A DNA stretch of 64,000 nucleotides from Candidatus Staskawiczbacteria bacterium (GTDB lineage: Bacteria; Patescibacteria; Paceibacteria; Paceibacterales; Staskawiczbacteraceae): contig CAILLM010000004.1 of NCBI GenBank assembly GCA_903835075.1, positions 1 to 64,000 on the forward strand, read 5' to 3'. Shown piece by piece: positions 51,455 through 58,903 of the stretch. The stretch's first letter is position 1, and the number at the start of each line of letters is the position of its first letter. The notes beneath the pieces are model-generated. The model did not search any database and was not told where the DNA came from. It was given only the letters and a program-made list of their open reading frames with translations. The translations under genes were made by a program, and so were the position numbers.

Positions 51455-53164
51455 ATGCAGGATAAACGTGAAATAAAAAATTGTCAAAATTGCAAAAAGG
51501 ATTTTATTGTAGAGCCTGAGGATTTTGATTTCTATGAAAAAATGAAAGTGCCAGCACCAACTTTTTGTTGGAAGTGTAGATTTCAAAGAAGGATGTCTTA
51601 TAGAAATGAGCGCAAGGCATTTTTTAATACTAGCTTGAAAACAGAAAGTAAAGTTTTCTCTTTATATTCAAAGCAATCAAAAATTCCTATTTATAGTGAT
51701 GTAGAATGGAATGAAGATGATTGGGATGCAACGCAATATGGGGTTGATTATGATTTTTCGAAATCATTTTTTGAACAATTTCATGATCTAACTATGACCG
51801 TGCCTCACTGGGGAAGTTCTTGTGATGTTAGTAATTTAAGGTCAGATTTTGTGGCTAATTCTGATTACTCAAAAGATTCTTATCTTATTTTTAATACAAG
51901 CCACATGGAGTCTTGCGCTTATTGTAATTCTGCCACTCATTGTAGCGAATGTTTTGACTCTACTAGCATAGATTATTGTGAAAGAAGTTATGAGATATTT
52001 TGGTCTAACAAATGTTATCGTACTTATTTTTCATCTCAGTGTGATGATTGCACGAATGTTATATTTTCAAAAAATTGTAAGGGATGTATAGATTGTTTTG
52101 GGTGCGTGAATCTACGTAATAAGTCATATCATATTTTTAATGTTGCCTATTCTAAAGAAGAGTATGAAAAGAAAATCAAATATTTTTTAATTAATACGTG
52201 GAACGGTTTCATAGATACAAAGAAAAAAGTACAAGAATTTTGGTTAGAGTCTCCTGTAAAGTATATACAGGGAACAAACAATATGAATGTTGTTGGAGAG
52301 TATGTCTCACATTCACGCAATGTTTATATGGGTTATCTTATCCATGGAGGTGATAACCTTAAATATTGCCAGCACCATCCAGTCCCTGGAGTAAAAGACT
52401 CTATGGATGTGTCTGTCTGGGGAACCGTCAATGAATTGTGTTATGAGAATTCAATTTGTGGGTATGGGTGCTTTAATTCTAAATTCTGCGTGGAATGCTG
52501 GCCACAAAATACAAATCTTGAGTACTGTATGTTTATGAAAAATTGTTCAGATTGTTTTGGCTGCATTGGTTTAAAAAACAAAAAATATTGTATATTTAAT
52601 AAACAATATTCTGAAATAGAATATCGAGAGATTATTGAAAAGATAAAAGAACAAATGGATAAAATGCCATATATTGATAAAAAGGGCAGGGTTTATAAAT
52701 ATGGAGAGTTTTTTCCAACAGAACTTTCTCCATTTGAATATAACACCTCTGTGGTAAATGAATATTTTCCATTAACTCGTGAGCAGGCGTTTGAAGAGGG
52801 TTATGCTTGGGATGACACGGCAAAGACAGAATATGAAGTAAATATAACTGCCAGCGAATTACCAGACTCTATAAAAGATGCCGAAGATAATATTGTTTCA
52901 AAATTAATTGCTTGTAATAAATGCAAAAAAGCATATCGCATTATAAAGTCAGAATTAGATTTTTTAAGAAAAGAAGAATTGCCCTTGCCTAGATTGTGTG
53001 TTGACTGCAGGTACGCTGAAAGAATATCGCAAAGGAATGAAGCCTTTCTATTTCATAGACACTGCATGAAAGAAGGTTGCACCAACGAATTTGAAACATC
53101 TTATGCACCCGATAGGCCAGAAATTGTTTACTGTGAAAATTGCTACAGCAACGAGGTAGCCTAA
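51455..53164 (+). CDS. Cys-rich zinc-ribbon repeat protein, paralogue 4 of 4
   Basis: 569 aa. N-terminal CQNCKKDFIVEPEDFDFYEK and VPAPTFCWKCRFQRRMSYRN, but the second Cys pair of the module is missing (FFNTSLKTESKVFSLYSKQS). Central zone with YCNSATHCSECFDSTSIDYC, CKGCIDCFGCVNLRNKSYHI, later CSDCFGCIGLKNKKYCIFNK; C-terminal module IACNKCKKAYRIIKSELDFL, LPRLCVDCRYAERISQRNEA, RHCMKEGC, YCENCY. It is set apart from paralogue 3 by a 39-bp gap containing a perfect palindrome. Function unknown. Confidence 0.84.
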   Translation: MQDKREIKNCQNCKKDFIVEPEDFDFYEKMKVPAPTFCWKCRFQRRMSYRNERKAFFNTSLKTESKVFSLYSKQSKIPIYSDVEWNEDDWDATQYGVDYDFSKSFFEQFHDLTMTVPHWGSSCDVSNLRSDFVANSDYSKDSYLIFNTSHMESCAYCNSATHCSECFDSTSIDYCERSYEIFWSNKCYRTYFSSQCDDCTNVIFSKNCKGCIDCFGCVNLRNKSYHIFNVAYSKEEYEKKIKYFLINTWNGFIDTKKKVQEFWLESPVKYIQGTNNMNVVGEYVSHSRNVYMGYLIHGGDNLKYCQHHPVPGVKDSMDVSVWGTVNELCYENSICGYGCFNSKFCVECWPQNTNLEYCMFMKNCSDCFGCIGLKNKKYCIFNKQYSEIEYREIIEKIKEQMDKMPYIDKKGRVYKYGEFFPTELSPFEYNTSVVNEYFPLTREQAFEEGYAWDDTAKTEYEVNITASELPDSIKDAEDNIVSKLIACNKCKKAYRIIKSELDFLRKEELPLPRLCVDCRYAERISQRNEAFLFHRHCMKEGCTNEFETSYAPDRPEIVYCENCYSNEVA

Positions 53165-53224
53165 TAAGTACGTATTAATAAAAAAGGTCGCGTTTAAATA
53201 ATATTTATTATTAATTTAAATCAT

Positions 53225-53530
53225 ATGATCTTTATTTATGTGCCATGTCAGAACCTTGATACGGCAAAAACCATAGCTAAAATTTTGGTAGAAAAAAGAT
53301 TAGCAGGCAAGGTAGACATTATGCCCACCAACTCATTTTCGCGGGAAAATGAAGGTGTAGCCGAAGTTGCAGGGGCAACCATGATAATTATGACCATAGA
53401 TAAGCATGTTCAAGACATAGAGGACATTGTTAGAGAATATTACCAAGATGGCGTTCCCTGTATGGCTACAATTTCGCTATATCGCCTTAACCGTGATTTT
53501 AAGGATTGGCTTATAGACGTTACTAGCTAG
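53225..53530 (+). CDS. cutA: CutA-like divalent-ion tolerance family protein
   Basis: 101 aa, family size. MIFIYVPCQNLDTAKTIAKI matches the opening strand and helix of CutA1, KRLAGKVDIMPTNSFSRENE the segment where typical members have LAACVNI...SxYrW, and YYQDGVPCMATISLYRLNRD the HPYEVPxIxxxP region. CutA1 proteins form very stable trimers; the link to copper tolerance is weak. Divergent residues at the usual Trp and Cys suggest a distant member. Confidence 0.75.
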   Translation: MIFIYVPCQNLDTAKTIAKILVEKRLAGKVDIMPTNSFSRENEGVAEVAGATMIIMTIDKHVQDIEDIVREYYQDGVPCMATISLYRLNRDFKDWLIDVTS

Positions 53531-53538
53531 TGATTTTC

Positions 53539-53567
53539 TTGATAAAATCGTTTCAAAAAGCTATTAT
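53539..53567 (+). promoter_or_regulatory. Promoter of the second VirD4-like ATPase, with overlapping inverted repeat
   Basis: TTGATA (53539-53544), 17-nt spacer, TATTAT (53562-53567). AGCTATT (53559-53565) and AATAGCT (53573-53579) form an inverted repeat across the -10 box and start region, a possible operator. Confidence 0.65.
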
Positions 53568-53602
53568 AATACAATAGCTAAGTAATTTAATTAGAAATTT
53601 TT

Positions 53603-55069
53603 ATGGCAGAAAATAATAGAATTAGAAGGTTCAAATTGGCGCCTCCACCACCAGAGTTGCCTATTTATGGTACGGTAAATCCTGAAGATTGTTCTTTTAT
53701 TGGCAAAACCAATTATGAAGCAGCACTTCAAGAGCAAAAATTTATTTTTGGCGTAAAACGCGTTGACAGACGAAGGCACTTATATATTGTAGGAAAGTCG
53801 GGCGTGGGAAAGTCAAAACTTTTGGAACTTTTTGTTAGGCAAGACATTGGGTACGGTCACGGACTTTGCTTTATAGATCCGCACGGAGATGTTATTGAAG
53901 ATATTTTGCCGTTTATTCCAGAAGATAGAATTGACGACGTTGTACTTATTGACCCTTCTGACGCTAAATTTCCAATTTCTTTTAATCCTTTAGCAAACAT
54001 TGATGTTAATTTTAAGCACCAATTAACTCAAGGATTAATTGAGGTTTTGGAAAAGCAATTTGGAGCCAACTGGACGCCAAGGTTAGAGCACGTATTTAGG
54101 TTTACTTGTTTGGCGCTTTTGGATTATCCGCACGGCACAATGCGTGGAATGATTTCCATGTTAACTGACAGAAATTATCGTCAGCTTGTTGTTGAATACA
54201 TTCAAGATGACATGGTGAAAAGATTTTGGGCAATTGAATTTGCTGATTGGTCAGAAAAATATGACACAGAAGCTATTATTCCTTTGGTTAACAAACTTGC
54301 TCAATTTTTGTCTGATCCAATGTTGCGCGGAATTTTTGGTCAAGAAGAAAACAAAATTGATTTAGAAAAAATGATGAATGAGGGAAAGATTATTTTGATA
54401 AATTTATCTAAGGGAAAATTGGGTGAAGAAAATTCTAGCTTTTTTGGTTCAATGTTTATTACTAAATTAAAACAAGCTGGAATGGCACGTCAGTCTATAC
54501 CAGAAAAAGATAGAGTTGATTTCTATTTGTACGTTGACGAGTTCCACAACTTAATGACTGAAACTTTTGAAAATATATTATCTGAAGCTAGAAAATATGG
54601 CATGTGTCTTACAGTTGCTCATCAGTACATGGGTCAGCTTTTGCCGAAAGTCCAACAAGCAGTTTTGGGAAATACAGGAACAATTATTGTCTTTAGAGTT
54701 GGTGGAGAGGACGCTGTAAAATTGGAGCCCGAAATGGCACCAGTATTTGGAGCCAAAGATATGGTAAACTTGGGCGTGCAAAATTTTTACATAAAAGAAA
54801 CAATTGATGGTGAAGCTTATGATCCTTTTTCTGCACAAACTCTTAAAGTTATGCCACCAACTCACAGATCTTTCAGAGAAGAAATTGTTGCAATGTCTCG
54901 CGAAAAATATGCTGTTTCAGCTGAAGCCGCGCAAAAACTTATGGCTTCTGAAGAGTCTAAAATTATGAGAAGTTCCCATGAAAAATCTATTATTCAGGGC
55001 AAAGGTAAGGGGCCAGAAGTACAAGAAGCTAAAAAAACCGAGGAAAAACCAGAGGAACCCCTTATTTAA
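53603..55069 (+). CDS. VirD4/TraG/HerA-like coupling ATPase (copy 2)
   Basis: 488 aa. IFGVKRVDRRRHLYIVGKSG then GVGKSKLLELFVRQDIGYGH (Walker A GKSGVGKS), GLCFIDPHGDVIEDILPFIP, Walker B FYLYVDEFHNLMTETFENIL, and MCLTVAHQYMGQLLPKVQQA. It is a clear paralogue of the ATPase at 44206 over the whole motor domain but has a Pro-rich N-terminus (RRFKLAPPPPELPIYGTVNP) and lacks the zinc ribbon and long disordered tail. No membrane helix. The pair may form mixed hexamers or serve different substrates. It has its own promoter. Confidence 0.87.
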   Translation: MAENNRIRRFKLAPPPPELPIYGTVNPEDCSFIGKTNYEAALQEQKFIFGVKRVDRRRHLYIVGKSGVGKSKLLELFVRQDIGYGHGLCFIDPHGDVIEDILPFIPEDRIDDVVLIDPSDAKFPISFNPLANIDVNFKHQLTQGLIEVLEKQFGANWTPRLEHVFRFTCLALLDYPHGTMRGMISMLTDRNYRQLVVEYIQDDMVKRFWAIEFADWSEKYDTEAIIPLVNKLAQFLSDPMLRGIFGQEENKIDLEKMMNEGKIILINLSKGKLGEENSSFFGSMFITKLKQAGMARQSIPEKDRVDFYLYVDEFHNLMTETFENILSEARKYGMCLTVAHQYMGQLLPKVQQAVLGNTGTIIVFRVGGEDAVKLEPEMAPVFGAKDMVNLGVQNFYIKETIDGEAYDPFSAQTLKVMPPTHRSFREEIVAMSREKYAVSAEAAQKLMASEESKIMRSSHEKSIIQGKGKGPEVQEAKKTEEKPEEPLI

Positions 55070-55083
55070 AAATAAAGTATAAA

Positions 55084-55136
55084 CCCGCCGCCCTTAAAAG
55101 AGGGCGAGCCTCGCCCAGAAAAAGATTCTGGGCGGG
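55084..55136. repeat. GC-rich compound palindrome between the ATPase and pgk
   Basis: An outer CCCGCC (55084-55089)/GGCGGG (55131-55136) pair encloses GCCCTTAAAAGAGGGC (55090-55105) and CGCCCAGAA (55112-55120)/TTCTGGGCG (55126-55134). Same class as the hairpins in secA. There is no T-tract, so termination is unlikely. Confidence 0.75.
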
Positions 55137-55158
55137 AAGAACCATTAATTTAAATAAA

Positions 55159-56214
55159 ATGTTTAAAACTATTAAAAATTTTGATTTAATTGATAAACGT
55201 GTTTTAGTAAGGTGTGATTTTAATGTTCCGTTAGATGAAAGCGGAGAAATCACTGATGACTTCAGGATTAAACAGACAATCCCTACAATTCAATATCTAA
55301 TTGATCAAAACTCAAAGATAATTTTAATGAGCCATTTAGGTGAACCCAACGGCGTTGTTTCTCTCAATTTAAAATTAGATAAAGTTGCAGAAAAATTAGC
55401 AGAATATCTTGGTGTGGCTATTGGCAAGGAAGATGATTGCGTAGGCGTGGAAGTAGAAGGGCAAAGTACTAGTTTAAAGTCAGGAAAAATTTTATTATTG
55501 GAAAATTTGAGGTTTCACAAGGAAGAAACAGAATTAGTGGATGGGGGTGTTAATTTAGATTTTTCAAAAAAGCTTTCCTATTTGGGGGATATTTATGTAA
55601 ATGATGCTTTTGGGGTTTGCCACAGGGACAATGCGTCGGTTTCTGGTGTGCCAAAATTTTTGCCTCATTGCGGCGGTTTGTTATTGGAAAAAGAAGTCAC
55701 ATCACTAGATAAAATTATAAAAAATCCCGAAAAGCCGTTAATAGCAATTGTTGGTGGGAAAAAAGTTGAAACAAAAACTAAGTTTATAAATAATATTTCT
55801 AAATTTGCTGACTATGTTTTAGTGAGTGGCTTAATAGCTAAGGAAATTATAGACAAAAATATCAAGTTTGATTTTCCTGAGAAAATAATTGTACCAGTTG
55901 GTAAATTAGATGGTCCAGACATTGATGACGAATCAATAAGAATATTTGAAGATAAAATATCACAAGCAGCTACAATTGTGTGGAATGGTCCTTTTGGAAA
56001 GTTTGAAGACAACCAATATGCTAAGGGGACATTGGCAATTGCTAATGCAATAATAAATAGTAAGGCATTTTCAGTTGTTGGAGGTGGGGAAACTGTTGAA
56101 TTTTTAAATAAACAAGGTATGATTGATAAGTTCAGCCACGTATCAACTGGCGGCGGGGCAATGCTTAGTTATTTAGCAGGAGATCCAATGCCTGGATTAG
56201 AAGCACTAGAATAA
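55159..56214 (+). CDS. pgk: Phosphoglycerate kinase (shortened, variant active-site loop)
   Basis: 351 aa against the usual ~390-400. Glycolytic enzyme transferring phosphate between 1,3-bisphosphoglycerate and ADP. Signatures: VLVRCDFNVPLD, DDFRIKQTIPTIQYL, SHLGEPNG, LLLENLRFHKEE, VNDAFGVCHRDNASVSG, IAIVGGKKVETKTKF, TIVWNGPFGKFE, VVGGGETVEFL and KFSHVSTGGGAMLSYLAGDP. Two oddities: the almost invariant Arg in SHLGRP is Glu here, and about 30-40 residues are missing in the C-terminal nucleotide-binding domain after the VSGLIAKEI helix. Otherwise catalytic Arg/His/Lys positions look intact. Confidence 0.93.
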   Translation: MFKTIKNFDLIDKRVLVRCDFNVPLDESGEITDDFRIKQTIPTIQYLIDQNSKIILMSHLGEPNGVVSLNLKLDKVAEKLAEYLGVAIGKEDDCVGVEVEGQSTSLKSGKILLLENLRFHKEETELVDGGVNLDFSKKLSYLGDIYVNDAFGVCHRDNASVSGVPKFLPHCGGLLLEKEVTSLDKIIKNPEKPLIAIVGGKKVETKTKFINNISKFADYVLVSGLIAKEIIDKNIKFDFPEKIIVPVGKLDGPDIDDESIRIFEDKISQAATIVWNGPFGKFEDNQYAKGTLAIANAIINSKAFSVVGGGETVEFLNKQGMIDKFSHVSTGGGAMLSYLAGDPMPGLEALE

Positions 56215-56224
56215 AATTTATTAT

Positions 56225-57373
56225 ATGCAAAAGATAAAAAATATTGAAAAAGCCGCAGAAAGGATCAAAAAAGCCGTTCAAAATAAAGAACGGATTATTT
56301 TGTATGGAGATTCTGACATGGATGGAATTACTTCGGTTGTTATTGTTGAAGAAGCAATAAAAAATTTAGGAGGGCATGTTGAACATTGTTTTTTTCCAGA
56401 CAGGGAAACAGATGGCTATGGTATCAACTTAAAAGCATTGGACATGCTTAAAGATAAGGTCCCCGCTCTTTTAATAACTTTAGATTTAGGAATTGGGAAC
56501 ATAGAAGAAGTTGATATAGCAAATAAAATGGGTTTTGAAGTTATAATTATTGATCATCATGAAGTTTTGTTTGGCGTGCCAAATGCTTCCATAATTGTAG
56601 ACCCAAAACAAAAAGATGACGACTACCCTTTTAAGGGCTTGGCCAATGTTGGCATTGCATATAACCTTTGCATGGAATTAGTTGGCCAAGAAACTTCTCA
56701 GAGTTTAAAAAATAGCTTTTTAGAATTAGCAGCTCTTGGTACTATTGCTGACATGGTTCCGCAAATTGAACAAAATCAAAAAATTATTGAAGAAGGTTTA
56801 AGGTCTTTAAAAAATACTTTTAGGCCAGCATTAAGAGTGTTTTTAGACATTTTAGGGGATGGAAGCGTATTCGTAGATTCTTTGCCAAAAATTATTTCAG
56901 CGCTAAACACTGCTGAGTCAGTAAATTTTGAGAATGAATCATATAAATTATTAGTTTGTTCAGACAAGAAGAAATGTAAAGATTTTGCGGAAGACTTGTT
57001 GGGAAGAAGCCAATACAAACAAGTTCAAATTAAAAATATTGTTCAGGATGTTGAGCAACGGATGTCAAGAAAGAAAAATAGCGTAATTATTTTTGAGGGG
57101 GATCCTTCTTGGAAATTAACATTAGCTGGTTCAGCCGCATCTATACTTTGCAATAAGTACAACAAGCCTGCTTTTATTTTTAAAAAAATGGATAAAGAAT
57201 CTTGCGGTTCAGTAAGAAACCCCCATATTACAGATTCTGTGGCGGCAATGAAGTCATGTAAAGACATATTAATAACCTATGGCGGGCATACAATGGCCTC
57301 GGGGTTCCGCATTAAAAATGAAAACCTAAAAGATTTTGAAGCTCGTTTGCAGGATTATTTTAAAGAGAGCTAA
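56225..57373 (+). CDS. DHH-family phosphoesterase, RecJ-like
   Basis: 382 aa. DHH motifs: IILYGDSDMDGITSVVIVEE (motif I, usual DxDAD), FFPDRETDGYGIN, LITLDLGIGNIEEVDIANK, EVIIIDHHEV (DHH), and LAALGTIADMVPQIEQN (usual GTVaDvvpL), with a C-terminal DHHA1-like GGHTMASGFRIKNEN. RecJ is a 5'-3' single-strand DNA exonuclease of ~550-580 aa; this one lacks the OB-fold and C-terminal parts, so it is a short RecJ-like nuclease or a nano-RNase relative. It is 10 bp after pgk, probably the same transcript. Confidence 0.87.
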   Translation: MQKIKNIEKAAERIKKAVQNKERIILYGDSDMDGITSVVIVEEAIKNLGGHVEHCFFPDRETDGYGINLKALDMLKDKVPALLITLDLGIGNIEEVDIANKMGFEVIIIDHHEVLFGVPNASIIVDPKQKDDDYPFKGLANVGIAYNLCMELVGQETSQSLKNSFLELAALGTIADMVPQIEQNQKIIEEGLRSLKNTFRPALRVFLDILGDGSVFVDSLPKIISALNTAESVNFENESYKLLVCSDKKKCKDFAEDLLGRSQYKQVQIKNIVQDVEQRMSRKKNSVIIFEGDPSWKLTLAGSAASILCNKYNKPAFIFKKMDKESCGSVRNPHITDSVAAMKSCKDILITYGGHTMASGFRIKNENLKDFEARLQDYFKES

Positions 57374-57434
57374 TAAATGATATAATTATATAAAGGTCAT
57401 TAATCAATAATTTAAATAAATTGTAAATAAAAAT

Positions 57435-57653
57435 ATGGAAAATATGCAAGAAGAAAAAAAGTGTTGTGGTAACTGCAGTTGCAAATGCCCACATCATAGC
57501 ATGGTGCCTTGGTGTATAATTTTAATTGGTTTAACGTTTTTGTTAGGTCAAATGAACATATTCACACTAAGTGCCGTTAGTATGATTTGGCCACTTTTGT
57601 TAATTGTAATAGGAGTAGTGAAATTGAGAGGAAAAAACTGCAAGTGTTGCTAA
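57435..57653 (+). CDS. Cys-rich small membrane protein
   Basis: 72 aa. A Cys/His-rich N-terminus (KKCCGNCSCKCPHHS), two hydrophobic helices (VPWCIILIGLTFLLGQMNIF and SAVSMIWPLLLIVIGVVKL) and a Cys-rich end (GKNCKCC). The membrane part resembles LiaI/LiaF-type (DUF5668) proteins. The cysteine clusters on both sides of the membrane pair could bind metal. Function unknown. A strong terminator follows. Confidence 0.72.
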   Translation: MENMQEEKKCCGNCSCKCPHHSMVPWCIILIGLTFLLGQMNIFTLSAVSMIWPLLLIVIGVVKLRGKNCKCC

Positions 57654-57676
57654 GCAAGCTTTATGGAAATGTAAAT

Positions 57677-57704
57677 AAAAAATCCCGCTTTAGCGGGATT
57701 TTTT
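57677..57704. terminator. Bidirectional terminator shared with rnpB
   Basis: AATCCCGCT (57681-57689) and AGCGGGATT (57692-57700), flanked by an A-run and a T-run, so it can end both the Cys-rich membrane gene (+) and rnpB (-). Confidence 0.92.
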
Positions 57705-57708
57705 ATTA

Positions 57709-57728
57709 CCTGCCTGATGGCAGGCAGG
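57709..57728. repeat. REP-like palindrome beside rnpB
   Basis: CCTGCCTGATGGCAGGCAGG, near copy of the palindromes at 4272 and 10381, lying between the two-way terminator and the 3' end of rnpB. Confidence 0.85.
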
Positions 57729-58128
57729 TCTTAGTAAGACTATAAGCCGAATTCTGTATTACCCCGTAAAACGGGGGAACTGTGATTATCTGTCTGCCCA
57801 TTCAATTACTCTCAGGGTCAAGCGAACTACTTTTCTCCGTCAACAAGTTTTAAAATCCATGAATGAATTTTTTAGGCTTTAAGCCCATGCTTGTCGAAGG
57901 GTTTGTTCTTGCGCCCAATAAGGATTTAGCCGTTTCAGCCCAACATTGCTGCTGAGATATACCCGTAGGGTATGCCAGGCGTTTCCACCTTTGCCGTTTC
58001 TGTTCGCACCTCGCACATTACTGTGGACGGCCGTTAGCCGCTATTATTTTAACTCCCGTTAGGGGCGTTGGTGTTCGGACTTTCCTCTCCAAACTTGCGT
58101 TTAGAGCAATCACTTATCTTGCTAAGAC
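57728..58128 (-). ncRNA. rnpB: RNase P RNA (bacterial, type A-like)
   Basis: On the minus strand the 5' part contains GGAGAGGAAAGTCCG (P4/CR-I consensus) and the 3' part ACAGAATTCGGCTTAT (CR-V and the CCA-proximal 3' end). The ends GTCTTAGCAAG and CTTACTAAGAC pair as helix P1 with one mismatch, which sets the limits. It is the catalytic RNA that cuts the 5' leader from pre-tRNA. A promoter lies exactly at the right distance upstream. One arm contains a TGCTTGTCGAAGGG word resembling a dispersed repeat. Confidence 0.95.
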
Positions 58129-58134
58129 ATCTTT

Positions 58135-58162
58135 ATAATAACAAAATACGTCCATTTGTCAA
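58135..58162 (-). promoter_or_regulatory. Promoter of rnpB
   Basis: Minus strand: TTGACA (58162-58157), 16-nt spacer, TATTAT (58140-58135). The start expected 7 nt on is 58128, the first base of helix P1. Confidence 0.85.
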
Positions 58163-58174
58163 GTTTAAAATAAA

Positions 58175-58203
58175 TTGTAAAAACACGTAAAAAATAGTAA
58201 GAT
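58175..58203 (+). promoter_or_regulatory. Possible promoter for the F420-ligase-like/murJ/lepA operon
   Basis: TTGTAA (58175-58180), 17-nt spacer, TAAGAT (58198-58203), 25 nt before the ATG at 58229 and divergent from the rnpB promoter. Confidence 0.5.
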
Positions 58204-58228
58204 AAAACATTATTTAACTCAATCAACT

Positions 58229-58903
58229 ATGAATCCAATTAAAGAGGTTAATGGTATAATTTTTGAGCGCAAGGCAATAAAAACCCGTTTGTTTAATTTT
58301 GGAGATGATTTACTAAAAGCAGTAGAAGATTATGTTTTGCCTCAAAAGCAGGAAGGAGATTGGTTGGCAATATCTGAAAAAGTTGTTTCCGTTTGTCAAA
58401 ATAATGTAAGGCATATAGACACAGTAAAAGCTGGATTTTTAGCAAAAACAATTGTTAAGTTTGTTAAAAAATATCCAAATGATATTGGTTATTCTCGTGC
58501 TGAAAAAATGCAGGTGGCCGTGGAAATGGCTGGACGCATAAGAATGGTTCTAGCAATAATTTTAGGATCACTTGCTAAGGTTGTTGGAATTAAAGGAGTT
58601 TTTTGGATGGTGGCAGGTAATAGAGTTTCAGAAATTGATGGGTTTAACCCAGATGCAATGTGGCCATATACAGAGTATGCAATTTTACCACCAAAAAATC
58701 CTGAACAGCTTTGTAATGAAATTGAGCAAAAATTAAAGTTGCCAACAGTTATTATAGATGGCAATAATATAAACGTAAAAATTATTTCAATGAGCAAAAG
58801 TGTGCCTGTTGATGAAAAATTAGCTAGATTATCTTTGTTGGATAACCCAATGGGGCAAGATGATGAAATGACTCCATTTATTTTAGTTCACAAAAATGTT
58901 TAA
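58229..58903 (+). CDS. Coenzyme F420:L-glutamate ligase-like protein
   Basis: 224 aa. Follows the CofE/FbiB-N pattern: IKTRLFNFGDDLLKAVEDYV, GDWLAISEKVVSVCQNNVRH (usual DVLVVSQKIVSKAEG), with the late DNPMGQDDEMTPFILVHKN. CofE adds glutamates to F420-0. No other F420 gene is in view, and stand-alone relatives may act on other substrates, for example as amide ligases. It overlaps murJ by 8 bp, which ties it to cell-wall genes rather than to F420 metabolism. Confidence 0.75.
   Translation: MNPIKEVNGIIFERKAIKTRLFNFGDDLLKAVEDYVLPQKQEGDWLAISEKVVSVCQNNVRHIDTVKAGFLAKTIVKFVKKYPNDIGYSRAEKMQVAVEMAGRIRMVLAIILGSLAKVVGIKGVFWMVAGNRVSEIDGFNPDAMWPYTEYAILPPKNPEQLCNEIEQKLKLPTVIIDGNNINVKIISMSKSVPVDEKLARLSLLDNPMGQDDEMTPFILVHKNV

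Noticed and set aside
51206..51586. 126-aa minus-strand frame across the junction of Cys-rich paralogues 3 and 4
   Set aside because: Antisense to two conserved zinc modules; similar antisense frames appear at the other paralogue junctions simply because the sense sequence repeats.
46276..53164. Possible CRISPR or tandem DNA repeat array, because of recurring sequence words
   Set aside because: The recurrence is explained by four long paralogous reading frames with repeated protein motifs; there is no regular repeat-spacer pattern.
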